Shown: positions 1 to 8,724 of the stretch, one piece after another
How positions within the stretch are numbered: the first letter of the stretch is position 1
How the letters are laid out: the number at the start of each line of letters is the position of its first letter
Source of the DNA: Streptomyces sp. BK239
GTDB taxonomy: Bacteria > Actinomycetota > Actinomycetes > Streptomycetales > Streptomycetaceae
NCBI RefSeq assembly: GCF_004217285.1
Contig: NZ_SHKS01000001.1
Coordinates: forward strand, 627,195-691,194
Length of the DNA stretch: 64,000 nucleotides
Reading direction: 5' to 3'
Program-made: the position numbers and the translations under genes
The notes under the pieces: generated by a model
Database searches by the model: none
What the model was told of the DNA's origin: nothing
Seen by the model: the letters and a program-made list of their open reading frames with translations, nothing else

Positions 1-1101
1 GCCGAACAGCTCCGCGATCGCCGCGCCCGCGCCCTGCCGCTCGGCCTCGGCGTCGTTGGCCGCGCCCGGGGTGTCCACCAGGGTCAGCACCGGGATGCCC
101 AGCCGTTCCGCGAGCCGGATCAGCCGGGTCGCCGTGCGGTATCCGGCGGGGCGGGTCGCCGTGCCGGTCTGGGCGGCGTAGGCGATCGTACGGCCGTCCC
201 GCTCGCCGAAGCCGCAGAGGACGCCGTCGGGGTCCGTCCCGCCGCAGCGGTCGCCGCTGATCGTGACGCGGTGGGTGAAGTAGTCGTCCAAGTAGTGCGC
301 GGCGCGCGGACGTTCGGGGGAGCGGGCCCGCTGGACCGCGTCCCAGCCGGAGGCGGGCAGACCGGCTGCGCCGAGGGGGCGGGGGACGGGCGCGGGCTCC
401 GCCGACGGCGTGGTCAGGAGCCGCAGCCACCGTCCGAGCGTCTCCCGCAGCCCTTCCGAGGGCACGACCGCGTCCGCCGATCCGGCCGCGACCTGCGCCT
501 CGGCCGTGTAGGCGGACGGGTCGGCGTCCGGCGGCCTCACCCGTGAGCCCGCGAAGCCCACTTGGGCGCCGGGCAGCGCCAGGACGACGTCGGCGCCCGC
601 GCCCAGGGTGGCCCATCCGCCGCCGGTCGTCGGGTCGCGCACCACGGCGACCTGCGGCAGCCCGGCTTCTCGCGTGAGCGCCGACTGCCTTGCCACGCGC
701 TGGAGTTGGGTGAGGGCGAGCATGCCCTCCTGCATACGGCTGCCGCCAGTGGCGATCAACGGGACCACCGGGAGCCGGTGTTCTCGTGCGCAGGCGAAGG
801 CGGCCTCCAGGCGGTCGCCGGTCCGCTCGCCCAGCGAGCCGCCCAGATAGCCGAACTCGAACGCGATCAGGACGGCGCGTACGCCTTCGGCGTCTGACGC
901 GCCCTTGATGGACGCGGTGCCGCAGACGACGGACTCCGTCTCGCCGGTCCGCTCCGCGGCGCGGGCGCGGGAGGCGTCGTAGCCGGGCCAGCCGAGGGGG
1001 CCGTCCCTCTCCGAGCCCCGTATCGGGCAGTCGAGTTCACGGAAGCCGTCGGCGACGAGCGCGATGGCCTCCCGGGCGCTCGGGCGGTGGTCGGCGGTCA
1101 T
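1..1101 (-). CDS. Acyl-CoA carboxylase carboxyltransferase (fused beta/alpha type), 3' end missing
   Basis: The first 367 codons are present; the C-terminus lies beyond the window edge. The product resembles the crotonase-fold carboxyltransferase subunit of acetyl/acyl-CoA carboxylases, with AccD-like and AccA-like halves in one chain. Visible signatures are 'GGSRMQEG' in the N-terminal half and 'VLTLVDTPGA' in the C-terminal half, both typical oxyanion and CoA-binding segments. No N-terminal Cys4 zinc ribbon is seen. The ATG overlaps the matB stop as ATGA (1098-1101), so the two are translationally coupled. The role is inferred: carboxylating acyl-CoA, or handling the malonyl-CoA made by MatB. 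The exact substrate cannot be read from the sequence. Confidence 0.8.
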   Translation of the reverse strand, partial: MTADHRPSAREAIALVADGFRELDCPIRGSERDGPLGWPGYDASRARAAERTGETESVVCGTASIKGASDAEGVRAVLIAFEFGYLGGSLGERTGDRLEAAFACAREHRLPVVPLIATGGSRMQEGMLALTQLQRVARQSALTREAGLPQVAVVRDPTTGGGWATLGAGADVVLALPGAQVGFAGSRVRPPDADPSAYTAEAQVAAGSADAVVPSEGLRETLGRWLRLLTTPSAEPAPVPRPLGAAGLPASGWDAVQRARSPERPRAAHYLDDYFTHRVTISGDRCGGTDPDGVLCGFGERDGRTIAYAAQTGTATRPAGYRTATRLIRLAERLGIPVLTLVDTPGAANDAEAERQGAGAAIAELFG

Positions 1102-2675
1102 GACGGCAGCGCCCGCTTCATGATCTTCCCCATGTCGTTGCGGGGCAGGGAGTCCAGATACCGCACGACGCGGGGCCGCTTGTGCGGAGCGAGCCGGCCG
1201 GCGACATGGTCGGCCAACTCGCGTTCTCCCGGCGGGCTTTGTGGGTCGACCGGCACCACCCATGCCACGATCCGCTCCCCGAGGTCCGGGTCCGGCTCCC
1301 CGGTGACGGCGGCCTCGCGCACCCCCGGGTGCTCCAGCAGCGCGTTCTCGATCTCCCCGGCCCCGATCTTGTAGCCGCCGCTCTTGATCAGGTCGGTGGC
1401 CTTGCGCCCCACGATCCGTACGTAACCGTCGGGGTCGCGCACCGCCATGTCCCCGGTGCGGAACCAGCCGTCGGAGGTGAAGGCGGCGGCGGTGGCGTCG
1501 GGGCGGTTGAGGTACTCGGTGAAGAGGTTCGGCCCGCGCACCTGGATCTCGCCCACGGTCTCCACGTCGTAGGCGGGGTTCTGCGTGGCCGAGGCGGCGT
1601 CGCGGGTGCCGTCTGCCCCGGTGGGCGTGCCGTGCGCCGCGTTCTGCGTGCCGCCGTCTGCACCGACGGGCGTGCCGTGCGCCGCATTCTGCGTGCCGCC
1701 GTCTGCACCGACGGGCGTGCCGTCCTCCTCCACCAGCCGCAGTTCCACGCCCGGCAGCGGCACGCCCACGGTCCCCGGCCGTGCCTCCCCGTCGGCGCGG
1801 ACGCTGGTGTTCATCAGCGTCTCCGTCATGCCGTACCGCTCGATCACCCGGCGGCCGGTCGCCGCCGCGATCCGCTCGTGGTCGTGCACGGGCAGCGCGG
1901 CCGAACCGGAGACCAGCAGCCGGGCCCCGGACAGCGCCTTGACCAGCTCGGGATCGTCGGGCAGCGCCTCGGCGAGCCGGTGGTACATCGTCGGCACCCC
2001 GAACAGCATGGTCGCCCCCGCGTTCAGCTCCCGCGTCACGCCCTCGGCGGAGAACCGCCCCAGGTGCCGCACCGACCCGCCCCGCCGCAGCGGGCCGAGC
2101 ACGCCCAGCACCAGCCCGTGCACATGGAACAGCGGCAGCCCGTGCACCAGCACGTCGTCCGCCGTCCACTGCCAGGCGTCCGCGAGTGCGTCCAGGGTCG
2201 CGACGAGGGCCCGCCGGGGGAGGACCGCGCCCTTGGGCGGGCCGGTGGTGCCGGAGGTGTAGACGACGAGCGCGGGATCACCGTCGTCCACGTGCGCGAA
2301 GTCCGCACCGCCGCCGTCGACTCGGACGTCGACGTCGACGCGCGTCAAGTGGCCCGCCGCCTCGGGGAGTCGCTCGCCGGGAGCCGCCAGGATCAGCGAC
2401 GGCGCACTGTCGGCGAGGATGTGCCCGAGTTCCTTCTCGCCCGACTTCGGGTTGAGCGGCACGACCGTGGCCCCGGCGAGCAGCACGCCCACCACGCCGA
2501 CGGCCGTCTCCAGCGACGGGGTGGCCCACACGGCGACCCGCTCCCCCTCGCGCACCCGCCCCCCGACCGCCGAGGCGGCCGCCGCCAGCTCCGCGTACGT
2601 GAGGGACCGCTCCCCGAACCGCAGAGCGACACACTCGCCCGGCCCGTCGGCCAGAGCGGGAAAAAGGAACGACAC
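1098..2675 (-). CDS. matB: Malonyl-CoA synthetase MatB
   Basis: Adenylate-forming ligase of 525 residues that makes malonyl-CoA (often also methylmalonyl-CoA) from the free diacid, ATP and CoA. The P-loop 'YTSGTTGPPKG' lies near residue 150. The hinge and A8 region 'GRKATDLIKSGGYKIG' and the C-terminal catalytic lysine in 'RNDMGKIMKR' are present. It closely matches what is known of S. coelicolor MatB (SCO2444), which is about 40 residues shorter; the excess is a tandem repeat at about residues 318-365. The start is GTG with an AGGAG box upstream. It is coupled by ATGA overlap to a carboxyltransferase gene, which suggests a malonyl-CoA supply operon for fatty-acid or polyketide synthesis. Confidence 0.88.
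   Translation of the reverse strand: MSFLFPALADGPGECVALRFGERSLTYAELAAAASAVGGRVREGERVAVWATPSLETAVGVVGVLLAGATVVPLNPKSGEKELGHILADSAPSLILAAPGERLPEAAGHLTRVDVDVRVDGGGADFAHVDDGDPALVVYTSGTTGPPKGAVLPRRALVATLDALADAWQWTADDVLVHGLPLFHVHGLVLGVLGPLRRGGSVRHLGRFSAEGVTRELNAGATMLFGVPTMYHRLAEALPDDPELVKALSGARLLVSGSAALPVHDHERIAAATGRRVIERYGMTETLMNTSVRADGEARPGTVGVPLPGVELRLVEEDGTPVGADGGTQNAAHGTPVGADGGTQNAAHGTPTGADGTRDAASATQNPAYDVETVGEIQVRGPNLFTEYLNRPDATAAAFTSDGWFRTGDMAVRDPDGYVRIVGRKATDLIKSGGYKIGAGEIENALLEHPGVREAAVTGEPDPDLGERIVAWVVPVDPQSPPGERELADHVAGRLAPHKRPRVVRYLDSLPRNDMGKIMKRALPS
1623..1723. repeat. 45-bp in-frame tandem repeat inside matB
   Basis: Two 45-bp copies (1623-1667 and 1668-1712) differ at one base and are followed by an 11-bp start of a third; a decayed copy lies just below 1623. 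On the minus strand they encode 15-residue units of the type GTPVGADGGTQNAAH. They sit in the linker between the 'RLVEEDGT' segment and the 'GEIQVRGPNLF' segment, where shorter MatB proteins have only a few residues. The multiple-of-three length keeps the frame. Confidence 0.9.
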
Positions 2676-2771
2676 GCGGCGACTCCTGGCTGTCTCGACG
2701 GCACGAAGGTGGACGGCACCTCACGGCATCACCTTTCCCTGTCCCGGGCGCCGCGAGACGCGCGCCGCCGG

Positions 2772-3836
2772 TCAGGCCGTCGTGGTTTGTACCACGTCTG
2801 CCACCACGCAGGTCACGTTGTCCGGGCCGCCGGCCGTGTTCGCCTCGGCGACCAGGGCGTGGACCGTCTCGTCGGGGGCGCCGGGGGTGGTGGTGAGGAG
2901 GCTGCGCAGACGGTCCTCCGGGACGACGGTCGACAGGCCGTCCGAGCAGAGGAGGTAGCGGTCGCCGGGGCGGGCGTCGTGCAGGCGCAGGTCGGGCGCG
3001 GCCGGGCCGTCGCCGGTCAGGGCCTTCAGCAGCATGGAGCGCTGGGGGTGGGAGACGGCCTCCTCGGGCGTGAGGCGGCCCTCGTCGATCAGCGACTGGA
3101 CGACGGTGTGGTCCTCGGTGATCCGGAACAGTCCGCCGTCGCGGAGGAGATACGCGCGGGAGTCCCCGATGTGGACCAGCGCGAGCCGGGAGCCCGTCCA
3201 CAGCAGCGCCGTCAGGGTGGTCCCGACGTCGTTGCCGCCGTCGGCGATGTCACGGACCGCCTGGGTCGCGCCGCGCACCGCGTCCTCCAGGAGGTTCAGC
3301 ACGTTCCCGGCGGGCGCGTCCGGGGTGTCCAGGAAGCGCAGCGCCTCCACGGCCGCGCCGCTCGCCGGCGCGCCCGCCGGTCCGAAGCCGTCGGCGACCG
3401 CGAGCAGCCGGCCTCCCGCGTAGGCGGTGTCCTGGTTCTCCGGGCGGACCAGGCCCCGGTCGGAGTGGGCGGCGTAACGCAGTTCCAGCATGGTGGTGTC
3501 CTTCCTCGGTGCTTGCGTCAACTGGTTCACGAGGAACGAGGCGAGGTCGCGTCGTACCGCCGTCTCCGCTTCCACCCGCGCCCAGTAGGCGCGGATCTCC
3601 CGGGCGGCGTCCGCCGGTTCGAGGGCGACGACCTCGCGGATGCGGGCCAGCGGCATGCCGAGCCGCCGCAGCCACGCCACCAGACGCGCCCGCTCCAGCT
3701 GTTCGGCGGTGTAGTACCGGTAGCCGGTGTGGGGGTCGACCCGCGCGGGTCGCAGCAACTCCAGCTCGTCGTAGAGCCGCAGCGCCTTCGGCGACAGCCG
3801 GCTCGCCTTCGCGAAGGCGCCGATCGTCATGCTCAT
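2772..3836 (-). CDS. MerR-type DNA-binding domain fused to a PP2C-type Ser/Thr phosphatase
   Basis: A 354-residue two-domain protein. Residues 1-75 are a MerR winged helix ('TIGAFAKASRLSPKALRLYDE') followed by a short dimerisation helix. Residues 115-350 are a PP2C phosphatase with its motifs in order: 'SDRGLVRPENQD', 'AVADGFG', 'GTTLTALL', 'HIGDSRAYLLRDG', 'LLCSDGL' and 'GGPDNVT', so the metal-binding aspartates are kept. The phosphatase occupies the position where MerR proteins usually carry an effector-binding domain. The start is ATG 3836 or ATG 3830; neither has a strong ribosome site. A MerR-style promoter with a 17-bp dyad lies 40-70 bp upstream, so autoregulation is likely. Its targets are unknown. 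Confidence 0.85.
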   Translation of the reverse strand: MSMTIGAFAKASRLSPKALRLYDELELLRPARVDPHTGYRYYTAEQLERARLVAWLRRLGMPLARIREVVALEPADAAREIRAYWARVEAETAVRRDLASFLVNQLTQAPRKDTTMLELRYAAHSDRGLVRPENQDTAYAGGRLLAVADGFGPAGAPASGAAVEALRFLDTPDAPAGNVLNLLEDAVRGATQAVRDIADGGNDVGTTLTALLWTGSRLALVHIGDSRAYLLRDGGLFRITEDHTVVQSLIDEGRLTPEEAVSHPQRSMLLKALTGDGPAAPDLRLHDARPGDRYLLCSDGLSTVVPEDRLRSLLTTTPGAPDETVHALVAEANTAGGPDNVTCVVADVVQTTTA

Positions 3837-3874
3837 GTGCCTGTGCACCCCGTTTCCGTCTCGTTCCGCCACCG

Positions 3875-3905
3875 ATGCTGGGGCTTCCCCGAAGGGGAAG
3901 GTCAA
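3875..3905 (-). promoter_or_regulatory. MerR-type promoter and operator of the MerR-PP2C gene
   Basis: On the minus strand TTGACC (3905-3900) is followed after 19 bp by CAGCAT (3880-3875). The long spacer contains a perfect dyad, CTTCCCC-gaa-GGGGAAG (3884-3900). A 19-bp spacer filled by a dyad is the hallmark of promoters twisted and activated by MerR-family proteins, so the downstream fusion protein probably binds here. Confidence 0.7.
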
Positions 3906-3996
3906 CAGGGGCAGGACGGTTGCCGCGGCCGCGCCGGCTCGGGCTAGCCTGCCGGGACGCGCGTCTCGCGAGAACGTACGAGAACGGAGTCCCGCC

Positions 3997-4881
3997 GTGC
4001 CCCGCATAGCCCTCGTGACCTACGACCCCGGTCCGGAGCCCAGCAAGGACCTCGACCTCCCCGTACTGCGGCGCGCGCTGGAGGACGCCGGCGCGCGGGC
4101 GGACGCCGTGTGCTGGGACGACGCCGGCGTCGACTGGGCCTCCTACGACCTCGCCGTCATCCGCTCGACCTGGGACTACAGCTGGCGCGCGGCCGAGTTC
4201 ACGGCGTGGGCGGAGCGCTGCGCGAAGGCGACGCGGCTCGCGAACCCGGTGGAGGTCGTGCGCTGGAACGCCGACAAGCGCTACCTCGGCGACCTGGCCG
4301 ACGCCGGCGTCCCCGTCGTCCCGACGCGCTATGTCGCCCCCGGGACCCCGGACCCCTCGACCGCTCTCCCCACCGACCACGAGTACGTGATCAAGCCCAC
4401 CTCGGGGGCGGGTGCGCGCTACGCCGCCCGCTACACCCCCGACCGGCACGAGACGGCCGTACGGCACCTCGCGCGGATGCACGAGGAGGGGCTGACGGCG
4501 ATGATCCAGCCGTACATGGCGTCGATCGACACCGGCGGCGAACGGGCCCTGCAGTTCTTCGCCGGCCGCCTCCTGCACGCCAGCCGCAAGCGGGCGGTCC
4601 TCGCCCCCGGCATCGCCTTCGACGCGGACAAGGTGGCCCACCCCGGCCTGGAGCCCTGGACCCCGACCGCGTCCGAACTCGCGGTGGCCCGACAGGCGCT
4701 GTCCGCGGTCCCCGGCGCCCCGGACCTCCTCTACGCCCGGGTGGACCTGGTGCAGGGCGCGGACGGCGAACCGCGGGTGATGGAACTCGAACTGGTCGAA
4801 CCGAACCTGTTCCTCCACCTCCACCCCACCTCGACCCCGAAGGTCGCGACAGCGATCCTGACGACGGCCGCTACGCCCTGA
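3997..4881 (+). CDS. ATP-grasp domain ligase (DcsG/RimK-like)
   Basis: A 294-residue cytoplasmic protein of the ATP-grasp fold, which joins a carboxylate to an amine or similar nucleophile through an acyl phosphate. It begins 'PRIALVTYDP', carries 'SYDLAVIRSTWDY', a lysine-containing nucleotide segment 'EYVIKPTSGAGARY', and the metal-binding end 'MELELVEPNLF'. It resembles the family that includes the cycloserine enzyme DcsG and glutathione synthetase-like ligases; there are no other antibiotic genes beside it, so the substrate is unknown. The start is GTG with ACGGAGT upstream. It is divergent from the MerR-PP2C gene and its 3' end overlaps the next, convergent gene by 11 bp. Confidence 0.8.
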   Translation: MPRIALVTYDPGPEPSKDLDLPVLRRALEDAGARADAVCWDDAGVDWASYDLAVIRSTWDYSWRAAEFTAWAERCAKATRLANPVEVVRWNADKRYLGDLADAGVPVVPTRYVAPGTPDPSTALPTDHEYVIKPTSGAGARYAARYTPDRHETAVRHLARMHEEGLTAMIQPYMASIDTGGERALQFFAGRLLHASRKRAVLAPGIAFDADKVAHPGLEPWTPTASELAVARQALSAVPGAPDLLYARVDLVQGADGEPRVMELELVEPNLFLHLHPTSTPKVATAILTTAATP

Positions 4882-5461
4882 CCGCCGTCCGCTGCAGCAG
4901 TCCCCAGGTGAACTCCGCCGCCACCCGCCGTCGCCGGCCCTGACCGTCCGGGGCGGTGAGGAGGAGGCCCCAGCGGGTCGGGGCCGTGCCCTCCAGGGGG
5001 CGGGCGGGGGCGAAGGCGCGGGCGGCCTCGTCGACCGTGCAGGACCAGGGGGTGAGGTCGTCGAGGGTGCGCAGGGACGGCGGCTCCGCTCCCGGGGCGC
5101 GGACCAGCCACTCGTTCCACACCGCGCCGTTCGGGGCGAGCAGCACCTCGAAGCGGAGGTCGGGCCACAGCGGGAGCGGCCAGAGCAGCGCCTCGCAGTC
5201 GAGGTCGCCGACGCGGCGGGCGGTACGGGACTCCGGAGCGCCCAGCACCGATCGGTACCGGGACGCGGCAGCCCGCCCCCGCGGCGACCGCACCATCGCC
5301 TGCCACCGCTTGTTCGCCTCCCGCATCCCGCCCAGGGACACCCCCAGTTCCCGCCGCGCGTCGTCCACCAGCCCGGGATTGTGATCGGCCATACGCCGCA
5401 ACAGCACCAGCTGGAAGTGCAGGGCCGTGAACGGCTCGGCGGGACGCTTCTCGGACGGCAT
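4871..5461 (-). CDS. Conserved hypothetical protein
   Basis: A 196-residue soluble protein that I do not recognise. It has an N-terminal helical region ('LHFQLVLLRRMADHNPGLVDDARRELGVS') and a C-terminal region rich in Trp and Pro. There is no signal peptide or membrane segment. ATG 5461 is preferred because GAGG lies 9 nt upstream; GTG 5476 and ATG 5470 are in-frame alternatives. The gene converges on and overlaps the ATP-grasp gene by 11 bp, so transcription of one would run into the other. Confidence 0.6.
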   Translation of the reverse strand: MPSEKRPAEPFTALHFQLVLLRRMADHNPGLVDDARRELGVSLGGMREANKRWQAMVRSPRGRAAASRYRSVLGAPESRTARRVGDLDCEALLWPLPLWPDLRFEVLLAPNGAVWNEWLVRAPGAEPPSLRTLDDLTPWSCTVDEAARAFAPARPLEGTAPTRWGLLLTAPDGQGRRRRVAAEFTWGLLQRTAVRA

Positions 5462-5569
5462 AGCGTCCATCCTCACCCATCCCCCGCCACCCGGCCGGTG
5501 CGGTCGCTGACCGTCCGCTTCACACCTGCCCCGTTCCCGGCCATTGCCCGGCAGGTTGCTGTGTGGCTA

Positions 5570-5616
5570 GCCTGTGTTCGTCATGCCGATCGCCTGTTGG
5601 TATATCGAACACAGGC
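5570..5616. promoter_or_regulatory. Perfect 11-bp inverted repeat upstream of the IclR gene (probable operator)
   Basis: GCCTGTGTTCG (5570-5580) and its exact reverse complement CGAACACAGGC (5606-5616) flank 25 bp. The right half lies in a second, imperfect dyad TGTTGG-TATAT-CGAACA. The TGTTCG/CGAACA half-site with a 5-bp gap is typical of IclR-family operators. The position, 30-76 bp before the GTG start, fits autoregulation. Confidence 0.65.
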
Positions 5617-5645
5617 AATGAGACGATCAAGGGAGGGGGACGGTC

Positions 5646-6419
5646 GTGGGACGACTCGTACCTGCCGTGACCCGGGCTCTCGACATTCTCGAGCTCTTCC
5701 TCGACGGAGACGGGACGCTCTCCGCCCCCGACATCGTGCGCAAGCTCCAGCTGCCGCGCACCACCGTGCACGAGCTGGTCACCACGCTCGCCGCCCGGTC
5801 CTACATCGTCCAGATCCCCGGACAGCCCGGACGGTACCGCCTCGGCGTACGTCCGTACCAGCTCGGGAGCCGGTACGCCGAGCAGCTCGACCTGGCCGCC
5901 GAGGGGCAGCAGGTGGCCCGGTCCGTCGCCGAGACCTGCGACGAGACGGTCCACGTGGCGATCCTGGAGGGCACGGACGTCATCTACATAGCCAAGGTCG
6001 ACTCCACGCACGCCGTCCGCATGGTCTCCGCCGCCGGACGCCGGCTGCCCGCCCACTGCACCTCCGTCGGCAAGATGCTCCTCGCCTCCCTCCCCGAGGC
6101 CGAGCTCGCCGCCCGCATCCCCGACGACGCCGAACTCGTCCGCATGACGCAGAACAGCATCACCGAGCCGGGCGCGCTGCGCGAGGCACTGGCACAGATC
6201 CGCGAGCGCGGCGTCGCCGTGGAGAACCGCGAGTCCAACCCCGACGTCAGCTGCGTCGCCGCCCCCGTCCGCGACCGCACCGGACAGGTGGTCGCGGCCC
6301 TGTCCATCTCCGTCCCCATGATCCGCTGGAGCGACGACCGCCGCCCCGAGCTGGAGCAGCTCGCCGCCAAGGGCGCGGCCGAGCTGTCCGAGCTCCTCGG
6401 CTACCGGAGCGTGTCATGA
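5646..6419 (+). CDS. IclR-family transcriptional regulator
   Basis: A 257-residue regulator. Residues 5-70 form the IclR winged helix ('VTRALDILELF' to 'LGVRPYQLG'), and residues 80-250 form the GAF-like effector domain with the conserved 'PAHCTSVGKMLLA' segment. The GTG start follows GGGAGGGGG by 5 nt. The stop overlaps the start of the lactonase gene (ATGA), so regulator and enzyme are one operon. This pairing usually means control of a sugar-acid or aldonate pathway. A perfect inverted repeat upstream is the probable binding site, and related half-sites occur near other sugar genes in this window. Confidence 0.88.
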   Translation: MGRLVPAVTRALDILELFLDGDGTLSAPDIVRKLQLPRTTVHELVTTLAARSYIVQIPGQPGRYRLGVRPYQLGSRYAEQLDLAAEGQQVARSVAETCDETVHVAILEGTDVIYIAKVDSTHAVRMVSAAGRRLPAHCTSVGKMLLASLPEAELAARIPDDAELVRMTQNSITEPGALREALAQIRERGVAVENRESNPDVSCVAAPVRDRTGQVVAALSISVPMIRWSDDRRPELEQLAAKGAAELSELLGYRSVS

Positions 6420-7282
6420 CGACGACGCGCAGCACGGCGTACGAGGTGGCCGTCCGCGCCCGGGCCACCCTCGGCGAGGGACCCACCTGGGACCCGGCCG
6501 CCGGCCGCCTCCTCTGGCTGGACATCCTCGGCTCCCGCCTCCACACCTACGACCCCGCCACCGGCCGCCGCACGGTACGCGTCACCGACCAGCACGTCGG
6601 AGCCGCCAAGCCCCGCGCCGGAGGCGGCCTCGTCCTCAACCTCCGCGACGGCGTCGCCCTCATCGACGCGCACGGGGACGGCGCCCTGCGCTGGCTCCAC
6701 CGCGAGCCCGTCCCCGGCCGCCGCGCCAACGACGCAGCCGTCGCCCCCGACGGCTCCCTCTGGGCCGGCACCATGCGCTACGACGAGGCCCCCGGCGGCG
6801 GCACGCTCACCCGCCTCACCGGCGACGGCTCGGTCGAGCCCGTCCTCGACGACGTGGCCGTCAGCAACGGCACCGGCTGGAGCCCCGACGGCCGCCTCAT
6901 GTACTACGTCGACTCCCCGACCCGCCGCGTCGACGTCTTCGACCACGCGGACGGCCGGGTGTCCGGCCGTCGCACCTTCGCCGTGATCGAGGACGGCGCG
7001 GGCTTCCCCGACGGCCTCACCGTCGACGCCGACGGCTGCGTGTGGGTGGCGCTGTGGGACGGGGGAGCGATACGCCGCTACACCCCCGAGGGGAAGCTGG
7101 ACCGTGTCATCGCCCTCCCCACACCCCGGGTGACCGCCTGCGCCTTCGGCGGCCCCACCCTCAGCGACCTCTACGTCACCACCGCCCGCGTGGGGCTCGA
7201 CGCACCCCATCCGGTGGCCGGCTCACTGCTGGTCGTGCCGGGCGCGGGACAGGGACTGCCCCAGCCGGCGTTCGCGGGCTGA
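6416..7282 (+). CDS. SMP-30/gluconolactonase/LRE family lactonase
   Basis: A 288-residue six-bladed beta-propeller enzyme expected to open sugar lactones (gluconolactone, galactonolactone or arabinonolactone) to aldonic acids. The metal-binding positions of the family are visible: Glu in 'LGEGPTWD', Asn in 'RRANDAAVAPDG', Asn in 'SNGTGWSPDG' and Asp in 'FPDGLTVDADG'. It is cytoplasmic, with no signal peptide. It is co-transcribed with the preceding IclR gene through an ATGA overlap. A lactonase would fit upstream of the galactonate-type dehydratase found 30 kb away, if both belong to one oxidative sugar route; that link is inferred. Confidence 0.87.
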   Translation: MTTTRSTAYEVAVRARATLGEGPTWDPAAGRLLWLDILGSRLHTYDPATGRRTVRVTDQHVGAAKPRAGGGLVLNLRDGVALIDAHGDGALRWLHREPVPGRRANDAAVAPDGSLWAGTMRYDEAPGGGTLTRLTGDGSVEPVLDDVAVSNGTGWSPDGRLMYYVDSPTRRVDVFDHADGRVSGRRTFAVIEDGAGFPDGLTVDADGCVWVALWDGGAIRRYTPEGKLDRVIALPTPRVTACAFGGPTLSDLYVTTARVGLDAPHPVAGSLLVVPGAGQGLPQPAFAG

Positions 7283-7317
7283 CACCGGGGAGATCGAGCC
7301 GGGCCCCGCGGCCGAGC

Positions 7318-8724
7318 TCAGTCCTCCAGCCCCGCCCGCTTGATCTCGTCCCCCGTCAGCGGCGGTCCGGAAAGCGGGGGCAGCAGCGGCCCCGCCGCCG
7401 CCCCCGCCAGCACCGACGGCGACAGCAGCACCGCCGCGCCCCGCTCCAGCGACGTCACATCCGTCACCCGCCGCGCGATCCGGCCGTTGCCCGTCGCCGT
7501 GCGCATCAGCCGGTTCACGTACGCCGCCACCAGCCGGTCCCGCAGCCCGGGCCCGCCGTCGACCGCGCCCGGGTAGAACACGTCCTGCCCGACCGCCAGA
7601 TCCCACGCCGCGCCCACCGGCCGGGCCACCGCCTTCTGCACCCGCCGCGAGAGCCCGGCCGCTCCCCACCCGTGACGTCTCGTCACATCCCGCAATAGCA
7701 GGGCGCTTTGGGCGCTCACGGCGAGCCCGTGCCCGTACACCGGGTTGAACGCGGCCAACGCGTCGCCGATGACGGCGAAGTTGTCGGGCCACGCCCGCAT
7801 CCGCTCGTAGAAATGGCGGCGGTTGGCCGTCGCCCGGGTCACGGACACCTCGCTCAGCGGCTCGGCACGCTCCAACAGCCTCCCGATCAGCGGGTGTCGC
7901 AGGCCGTCCCGCGCGAAGGGGGCGAACTCCTCGGCGCACGACGTGGGTTCAGCACCCCGCGTGCCCGCGAGTGTGACCATCCACCGCCCGTCCTCGATGG
8001 GCAGCAGGAACCCCGACCGCCCCGGCCCCCCGGCCCGCGGATCGAGCTGCACGTTGACGACGGGGAAGCCGGACCGCGCGTGCTCGGGCGCGAGGTAGAG
8101 CCGGCTCGCGTACGCCAACCCGGCGTCCACCTCCCGCCGTTCCACCTCCGGCAGCCCCAGCGACGTCAGCCAGCGCGCCGCACGCGAACCGCGCCCCGTC
8201 GCGTCGACGACCATCCCCGCACCGACGACCCGCTCACTCCCGTCGGCGGTCCGCACCCGCACCCCGGTGACCGCGGACGCCGTGCCCTCCAGCCCCGACG
8301 CCTCCGCCCCGGCCAGCACCTCCACCCGGGGGTCGGTGAGGACCCGCGCACGGACCGTCGCGTCCAGCAGGTCCCGCCCGGCGAGGATCACATGGTGGGA
8401 CTCCTCCCACCGCCGGAACCACCCCCGCGGCGACAGGGCCACCACGTCCGTGGTGACCGGAGCCCGCCGCGCGCCGGCCTCCCGCAGCGCCGCCGTGATC
8501 CCCGGCAGCAGCTCCTCCAGGGCCCGCACCCCGCCCGACCACAGCATGTGCGCGTGCCGCGCCTGCGGCAGCCCCTTGCGGGGCTCGGGTCTCTCGGGCA
8601 GCGCGTCGCGCTCGACGACCACGACCCGTTCGGCGAACTCGGCGAGGGCCCGCGCCGCGAGCATGCCGGTGTGGGAGCCCCCCAGGACGACGGCGGTTCT
8701 GGCGGGGTGGGACGGGTCACTCAT
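7318..8724 (-). CDS. FAD-dependent oxidoreductase (aromatic hydroxylase/halogenase-like fold)
   Basis: A 468-residue flavoprotein. The N-terminal Rossmann motif appears as 'AVVLGGSHTGMLAARAL' ending in the acidic 'VVVVERD'. The second FAD motif, 'NFAVIGDALAAFNPVYGHG', is typical of class A monooxygenases and geranylgeranyl reductase-like proteins. A substrate cannot be assigned. Its start lies inside the 3' end of the preceding membrane-protein gene (8-bp overlap, 8717-8724), so translation is coupled in the order metalloprotease, membrane protein, oxidoreductase. The three probably act together, although the process is unknown. Confidence 0.82.
   Translation of the reverse strand: MSDPSHPARTAVVLGGSHTGMLAARALAEFAERVVVVERDALPERPEPRKGLPQARHAHMLWSGGVRALEELLPGITAALREAGARRAPVTTDVVALSPRGWFRRWEESHHVILAGRDLLDATVRARVLTDPRVEVLAGAEASGLEGTASAVTGVRVRTADGSERVVGAGMVVDATGRGSRAARWLTSLGLPEVERREVDAGLAYASRLYLAPEHARSGFPVVNVQLDPRAGGPGRSGFLLPIEDGRWMVTLAGTRGAEPTSCAEEFAPFARDGLRHPLIGRLLERAEPLSEVSVTRATANRRHFYERMRAWPDNFAVIGDALAAFNPVYGHGLAVSAQSALLLRDVTRRHGWGAAGLSRRVQKAVARPVGAAWDLAVGQDVFYPGAVDGGPGLRDRLVAAYVNRLMRTATGNGRIARRVTDVTSLERGAAVLLSPSVLAGAAAGPLLPPLSGPPLTGDEIKRAGLED

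Noticed and set aside
1182..3947. A 921-codon open frame on the plus strand opposite matB and the MerR-PP2C gene
   Set aside because: It spans two well-supported minus-strand genes and their promoter, and its translation has no recognisable fold.
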